From Ignavibacteriaceae bacterium (GTDB taxonomy: Bacteria; Bacteroidota; Ignavibacteria; Ignavibacteriales; Ignavibacteriaceae): a stretch of DNA of 6,801 nucleotides. The position numbers and the translations under genes were made by a program. How positions within the stretch are numbered: position 1 is the stretch's first letter; each line of letters opens with the position of its first letter. The stretch is taken from assembly GCA_019912505.1 (NCBI GenBank), contig JAIOIM010000543.1, positions 1 through 6,801 on the forward strand, written 5' to 3'. Shown here one piece after another: positions 1 to 4,251 of the stretch. Under the pieces are notes generated by a model that saw only the letters and a program-made list of their open reading frames with translations, ran no database searches and had not been told where the DNA came from.

Positions 1-6
1 GAGATG

Positions 7-12
7 AAAGGA
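7..12 (+). promoter_or_regulatory. Ribosome binding site deciding the start of gene 1
   Basis: AAAGGA lies six bases before the ATG at 19. This favours that ATG over the in-frame ATG at 4, which has almost no sequence in front of it in the window. Starting at 19 also gives a clean signal peptide beginning MKKVLLF, matching the MKKLLF start of the downstream gene. Upstream promoter sequence lies outside the window. Confidence 0.7.
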
Positions 13-18
13 ATATAT

Positions 19-3000
19 ATGAAAAAAGTATTACTGTTTGTAGTGTTAATGGCAGGTATTTCATTTTCTCAAGGGCAGTTATTTACTAACAATGGCACCG
101 ATGAAGTAGTTAAACTTGACCCCCGAATGCAGCAGAGTGAATTTGTGCCGGGTGAAATACTTGTAAAGTTTAAAGATGAAATAAGCGTGCGACTGCTTAA
201 GACAAACGGAACATCTTCCGTGGGTATATCATCGGTTGATCAAGTATTACAAAAATATAATGCTTCATCTGCAGAAAAACTTTTTCCGCAAGCAGAGCGG
301 ATTAGAGAAAAGCAGATGTTAAAAACATTCGGCGGACAGGAATTTGAAAGACCAAGCCTGCATAATATTTATAAGCTGCAGATAGAACTGCACGACCAAA
401 TATTTCAGGCAATAGAAGAACTAAAGGCGGATGAGAATGTGGTTTATGCCGAGCCGAATTACATCATGTCGGTAGTGGAAAGTGAGCCTTTGTCTCCCGA
501 GTTAACTGAATCTGAGATGATTGAATGGTTAAAAGAACATCCGCTTGTACAGCCGAATACTTCAAATAATCAGTTTCAGCCATATCCGCAAAGTCCTAAA
601 GTTGTTACGCCGAATGATCCGTTGTATAGCCAGCAATGGGGAATCCCCGCTACACAGGTAGATGCAGTTTGGGACAGCACCACCGGCGACACTACACAAA
701 TAATTGCAATACTTGATACAGGAGTTGACTGGTTACATCCCGATTTAAAAGATAACATCTGGATTAACTGGGCTGAAGCAAACGGTGTAGCAGGAGTAGA
801 CGATGACGGCAACGGAAAGATTGATGATATAAGAGGCTGGGATTGGATAAACAATGATAATGACCCCAAAGATGATAACAGCCACGGTACGCATGTGGCA
901 GGAATTGCCGCGGCTAAAGGAAATAATGGATTAGGCATTGCAGGAGTGAACTGGAATGCGAAGATAATGGTTATCAAGGTATTTCAAAGCAGTGGTAGAG
1001 GTGATGCTGCTACAATTACTCAAGGCATAGTTTATGCAAAAAATAAAGGTGCAACTGTTATTAATATGAGTTTTGGAAGTTATGCGAGATCTTTGACTAT
1101 GGAAGACGCACTCGCTAACGCATATGCTACAACAATTCTTGTTGCTGCGGCAGGGAATGATAATTATTATATTGGTCCATTGTTAGGTTGTGAGCGAATG
1201 CAGCCGCATACATTTTTTCCTGCAGCTTTAACATATGTTCTTGGAGTTAAAGATAAGTCGAGGTGCGGTTTAAATTTTTCTAACTATGATGAAGATCCTA
1301 TTTATAGTGATTATTATGAACAGTGGAATTATGAAGTTACTGCACCTGGCAGCGGTATACTAAGCAGTGTCCCAAATGGAAATTATCGAATTTATTCAGG
1401 TACTTCTATGTCAGCCCCGATGGTTGCAGGCGTTGTTTTACATTACAAAAAAATTAAACACGAAGACTCACAAGAATTAATGTGGGGAAATATAATATAT
1501 TCATCTGAACCAGCAGATATTGCATGTTATCAAGGATTTATTAAAGCTTTAGATTTTATAAATATTATTCCAATACCAAAAATTAGCTTAGTTACAGTTA
1601 ATTTATCAGATACTTTAGACGGAGATGGTGACGGCAGAGTAGATGCAGGTGAAACAATTGATATATCGTTAAAAGTAAAAAACACTTGGGGACAAACTGA
1701 TTCTGTTTTTGTCGGGGTCAGATTCAATGAATTTGAAGATACAACAACTGCACATATAATAAAGAAAGAGGCATTCATTGGGAGCATATCACCTTATTCA
1801 ACAAGAAAAAATGAATTAAATCCATTACGTATTAAAATAAGTCCTAATGTAGTACATGATAGAGACATTAAATTTGAAGTCTATTTATCATACTATGGAT
1901 CATCTGATACTATTTTTAGAGAAATAATTTTTAATGTAGAAAATGGAGCAGAACTCTCAGGGATGCTTGATGATACATTAGTATTAACAAAAGATAAAAA
2001 TTGGATAGTAAGAGGCAGTTATAAAATTACACCAACTGGTGTTTTGTTAATTAAAGCTGGTACTCATTTGCAGATAGATACAAAGATTGTTAACGATGGA
2101 AAAATAATTGGAGAAGGGACCAAAGATTCTATTATTAATATCAACGGAACGATGATAACAACAACTTATATAGGCACTACAGATGGAAGAATTGAACTGA
2201 ATTATGCGAATGTTCAATTGGATTATATGGAGAATAATAGAGGAACAATAAACGGACAGAAATTATTGATACGTAATTCCACAATTCAACTTAATGGCTG
2301 GTATGGGTTACTTGTTTGTAGCGGAGAAATATCAGAATCAATATTACATAGCTGGATGGTATTACAATGGTACATTATTCCAGGCGGCCCTTTACTAGAA
2401 ATCAAAAATTCAAATATTATTAGGATGTATAACCCCGTTGATAATTTTGGTAATGCCTATTTCAATTCTGTTGGACGATTTGATGGACAGCGGATGAAAT
2501 TTAGTTATAATAACATGTATAATATTGGCAAAATTTCTACTCTCGGAGGGGGAGTTCCATTTTCCAAATCTAATAATATTATTGGCTTAAATAATCGGGA
2601 AATTTTATTAGCAGATGGCGGATATTTTCAAGAACAAAAAAATCAATATTGGGGTACTGCTGATTCAATGAGAATTGAAAATAAAATATTTGACTTTATG
2701 GAAGATGCATCTCTTGCAAAAGTAGTTTTTTCTCCTTACTTAAAACAACCAACAGACTCAGCTCATGCAATTGTCTGGAAAGTTCTTGTGAATGGAAAAG
2801 ATGCTCAGGATGAATATGTAGAACCAGTCGGAGTTGGACCGCAAAGATTTAATGTTTATTTCAGCAAATCAATGGATACTACTTTTACACCCTTCTTATC
2901 ATTTGGTGTTAGATTGCCTTACACTCAGAAAGCTGTGATAGATTCGTCTACTTGGTCACCCGATGGCAAAGTATGGACGGCATACCATACAATAAAAGTT

Positions 3001-4239
3001 TATACCGGCGATGGGATAAACAGACTACGAGTATCGAGCGCACGAGATCTGGATGGTTGGGAAATACCGGTTGAGGATCAGCGGTTTGAATTTTTAATAG
3101 ATGCAGCGGGATCAGCATCAACAGAATTTATGGCAACAGCGGGACTGGGTAAAGTAAATCTTGAGTGGAGGAACCCGGAATCTGTACCCGACTTACTTGG
3201 CTACAACATGTATCGCTTTGAGCATTTAACCGATACAACTTTTACTACGCCTATTCAAGCTAACTCTTCTCTTGTTACAGATACATTATTTACGGACTTT
3301 GAAGTAATTCCAAATAAAAAATATTACTACTATTATAAAGTAGTAAGAACAGACTTCAGCGAATCGGATTCCTCAAGAATTACAAATGCAACGCCTTTTA
3401 CAGCAGCCATAGGTGATGCAAACGGCGACCTTGATGTAAGCGTATTGGATATTCTTAGCGAAGTTTCCTACATACTCGGGCAAAACCCTCAGCCCTTTAT
3501 ATTTGATGCCGCCGATGTTGCAAGGGATAGTGTAATTAATGTTCTTGACGTAGTTGGTACAGTAAACATAATAATGGGCGGGAAAAGTATGGGTAAATAT
3601 TTTGCAAGCCAAAGTTACGGTAATGCAAAACTTGAACTCATAAATAATAAACTAATGCTTACTACAGATGTTCCGTTATCCGGTATTCAAGTAAAATTAA
3701 AAGGAAGCGAGATAGGAAACCTGCAGTTTATAAACCATAATATAAGCGGTTTTGAAAATGCACAGGGGAATATTGGCGACACATCAAAAATAATAATGTA
3801 CTATAACCTTAATAACAATGAACTACCTGCCGGCAGTTACGAACTTGGAAGATTAGAAGGAATAACCGGCAATGTTTATTTAACCGAAGCAGTATTAGCC
3901 GACAAAAACGGCAATAATGTTTTAACCAATGTTGTTGATAACGGGGTGCCGCTGATACCAACAGAATATTACTTGGACCAAAACTTCCCTAATCCTTTTA
4001 ATGCACAAACCATAATTCAATATGGTGTACCAGAGAAGGCAGCCGGCAGAATAAATATATATAACATACTCGGACAGAGAGTAAAAACATTTGAACTCGG
4101 AGAAATGGCTCCCGGCAGATACAGGGTTCAATGGGATGGAAGAAATAATTATGGAATAAGTATAGCAAGCGGTGTTTATATATACCGGTTCGAAACAAAA
4201 AATTATATTACGGCTAAAAAACTTTTACTGTTAAAGTAA
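19..4239 (+). CDS. Secreted subtilisin-like (S8) serine protease with dockerin module and T9SS type A sorting domain
   Basis: Predicted extracellular endopeptidase of 1,406 residues, exported by Sec and then the type IX system. Seen, in order: signal peptide (about 1-19); prodomain of the fervidolysin type (about 41-150, from VPGEILVKF to VVYAEPNY); S8 domain (about 196-510) with Asp233 in AILDTGVD, His289 in SHGTHVAG, oxyanion Asn380 in AAAGN and Ser463 in SGTSMSAP; an acidic DDDGNGKIDD loop near 261-270, probably calcium-binding; a beta-sandwich opening with DGDGDGRVDAGE (534-545); a likely parallel beta-helix (about 660-912); an Ig-like domain (about 915-1034); an FN3-like domain (about 1035-1125); dockerin (1131-1188); a cohesin-like module (about 1201-1305); T9SS sorting domain (1317-1406). 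All catalytic residues are present, so an active enzyme is expected; its substrate cannot be told. It is far longer than a plain subtilisin because of the tail. The start at 19 was chosen for its AAAGGA site. The 1260-2700 part is AT-rich compared with the ends. The gene is probably co-transcribed with the next one. Confidence 0.93.
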   Translation: MKKVLLFVVLMAGISFSQGQLFTNNGTDEVVKLDPRMQQSEFVPGEILVKFKDEISVRLLKTNGTSSVGISSVDQVLQKYNASSAEKLFPQAERIREKQMLKTFGGQEFERPSLHNIYKLQIELHDQIFQAIEELKADENVVYAEPNYIMSVVESEPLSPELTESEMIEWLKEHPLVQPNTSNNQFQPYPQSPKVVTPNDPLYSQQWGIPATQVDAVWDSTTGDTTQIIAILDTGVDWLHPDLKDNIWINWAEANGVAGVDDDGNGKIDDIRGWDWINNDNDPKDDNSHGTHVAGIAAAKGNNGLGIAGVNWNAKIMVIKVFQSSGRGDAATITQGIVYAKNKGATVINMSFGSYARSLTMEDALANAYATTILVAAAGNDNYYIGPLLGCERMQPHTFFPAALTYVLGVKDKSRCGLNFSNYDEDPIYSDYYEQWNYEVTAPGSGILSSVPNGNYRIYSGTSMSAPMVAGVVLHYKKIKHEDSQELMWGNIIYSSEPADIACYQGFIKALDFINIIPIPKISLVTVNLSDTLDGDGDGRVDAGETIDISLKVKNTWGQTDSVFVGVRFNEFEDTTTAHIIKKEAFIGSISPYSTRKNELNPLRIKISPNVVHDRDIKFEVYLSYYGSSDTIFREIIFNVENGAELSGMLDDTLVLTKDKNWIVRGSYKITPTGVLLIKAGTHLQIDTKIVNDGKIIGEGTKDSIININGTMITTTYIGTTDGRIELNYANVQLDYMENNRGTINGQKLLIRNSTIQLNGWYGLLVCSGEISESILHSWMVLQWYIIPGGPLLEIKNSNIIRMYNPVDNFGNAYFNSVGRFDGQRMKFSYNNMYNIGKISTLGGGVPFSKSNNIIGLNNREILLADGGYFQEQKNQYWGTADSMRIENKIFDFMEDASLAKVVFSPYLKQPTDSAHAIVWKVLVNGKDAQDEYVEPVGVGPQRFNVYFSKSMDTTFTPFLSFGVRLPYTQKAVIDSSTWSPDGKVWTAYHTIKVYTGDGINRLRVSSARDLDGWEIPVEDQRFEFLIDAAGSASTEFMATAGLGKVNLEWRNPESVPDLLGYNMYRFEHLTDTTFTTPIQANSSLVTDTLFTDFEVIPNKKYYYYYKVVRTDFSESDSSRITNATPFTAAIGDANGDLDVSVLDILSEVSYILGQNPQPFIFDAADVARDSVINVLDVVGTVNIIMGGKSMGKYFASQSYGNAKLELINNKLMLTTDVPLSGIQVKLKGSEIGNLQFINHNISGFENAQGNIGDTSKIIMYYNLNNNELPAGSYELGRLEGITGNVYLTEAVLADKNGNNVLTNVVDNGVPLIPTEYYLDQNFPNPFNAQTIIQYGVPEKAAGRINIYNILGQRVKTFELGEMAPGRYRVQWDGRNNYGISIASGVYIYRFETKNYITAKKLLLLK
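604..1548 (+). other. Peptidase S8 catalytic domain
   Basis: The domain opens with TPNDPLYSQQWGI, a common lead-in for prodomain-bearing bacterial subtilases. The catalytic codons are Asp at 715-717, His at 883-885 and Ser at 1405-1407, with the oxyanion-hole Asn at 1156-1158. Between the Asn and the Ser there is a somewhat long insert carrying two cysteines (residues 391 and 416) that could form a disulfide; that pairing is inferred. The domain's end is approximate. Confidence 0.93.
1996..2754 (+). other. Likely right-handed parallel beta-helix region of gene 1
   Basis: About 250 residues with short repeating strands rich in I, N, G and T (for example GVLLIKAGTHLQI, KIIGEGTKDSIININ, KLLIRNSTIQLNG, LLEIKNSNIIRM). 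It ends in NQYWGT followed by a KVVFSPYL strand, a typical closing pattern of beta-helix modules in surface proteins of this group. No catalytic residues of a polysaccharide lyase or hydrolase could be recognised, so binding or spacing is as likely as catalysis. The fold is inferred from pattern alone. Confidence 0.6.
3121..3393 (+). other. Fibronectin type III-like domain of gene 1
   Basis: The stretch has the FN3 layout: a GKVNLEWRNP strand, then LLGYNMYR, then a tyrosine-rich strand KKYYYYYKVV followed by the closing S-x-S and NATP. Such domains usually act as spacers in secreted enzymes. It sits directly before the dockerin. Confidence 0.7.
3409..3582 (+). other. Dockerin type I-like calcium-binding module in the protease
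   Basis: Two F-hand-like repeats. Loop 1 begins GDANGD and has Asp, Asn, Asp, Ser and Asp at loop positions 1, 3, 5, 9 and 12 (residues 1133, 1135, 1137, 1141, 1144), followed by a helix ending YILG. Loop 2 has Asp1166, Ala1168, Asp1170, Asn1174 and Asp1177, so position 3 lacks a side-chain ligand; its helix ends NIIMGG. In known systems dockerins bind cohesin domains in a calcium-dependent way. The neighbouring gene encodes cohesin-like domains. Confidence 0.83.
3619..3930 (+). other. Cohesin-like beta-sandwich after the dockerin of gene 1
   Basis: About 105 residues with a cohesin-type pattern: a VPLSGIQVKLKG strand, a KIIMYYNLNN strand, then AGSYELGRLEGI and YLTEAVLADKNGNNVLTNV. The last parts resemble the GSYPLLLSNALLSN-type ending of the cohesin-like repeats of gene 2. 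Similarity is weak and was judged by eye. It lies between the dockerin and the T9SS domain. Confidence 0.5.
3967..4236 (+). other. T9SS type A C-terminal sorting domain
   Basis: The final 90 residues run from YYLDQNFPNPFN through INIYNILGQRVKTF and APGRYRVQWDG to GVYIYRFET and the basic end KKLLLLK. This is the conserved signal that directs proteins to type IX secretion across the outer membrane, usually with cleavage and attachment to the surface or release. It places the protease outside the cell and ties the organism to the Bacteroidota/Chlorobi group in a broad sense. Confidence 0.95.
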
Positions 4240-4240
4240 C

Positions 4241-4248
4241 AGGAAAAG
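4241..4248 (+). promoter_or_regulatory. Ribosome binding site of gene 2
   Basis: AGGAAAAG begins one base after the stop codon of gene 1 and sits just upstream of the ATG at 4252. The gap between the genes is only 12 bases, with no room for a terminator or separate promoter, which supports one transcript. Confidence 0.75.
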
Positions 4249-4251
4249 TAT

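Noticed and set aside
4..18. ATG at position 4 as the start of gene 1
   Set aside because: The ATG at 19 has AAAGGA at a good distance and gives a cleaner signal peptide; the upstream ATG adds MKGIY with no visible ribosome site in the window.
576..977. Antisense open frame of 133 codons across the catalytic domain
   Set aside because: It lies opposite a well-supported protease domain, and its product is a low-information S/P/L-rich string typical of a shadow frame. No homology was recognised.
1530..1787. Antisense open frame of 85 codons
   Set aside because: Fully inside gene 1 and with no recognisable motif. Treated as a shadow.
2572..2583. AT-only palindrome AATAATATTATT
   Set aside because: It lies in the most AT-rich part of the window, where such palindromes are common by chance.
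3324..3346. 8-bp inverted repeat TTACTACT / AGTAGTAA with a 7-base loop
   Set aside because: Short, low in G+C and explained by a run of Tyr codons and the following Lys-Val-Val; expected by chance in a sequence of this composition.
3373..3612. Antisense open frame of 79 codons, Cys- and Tyr-rich
   Set aside because: It overlaps the dockerin, whose calcium-loop residues explain the + strand. The odd Cys/Tyr content is a by-product of the opposite strand's codons.
3922..4198. Two overlapping antisense open frames
   Set aside because: They are opposite the T9SS sorting domain, overlap each other and show no conserved features.
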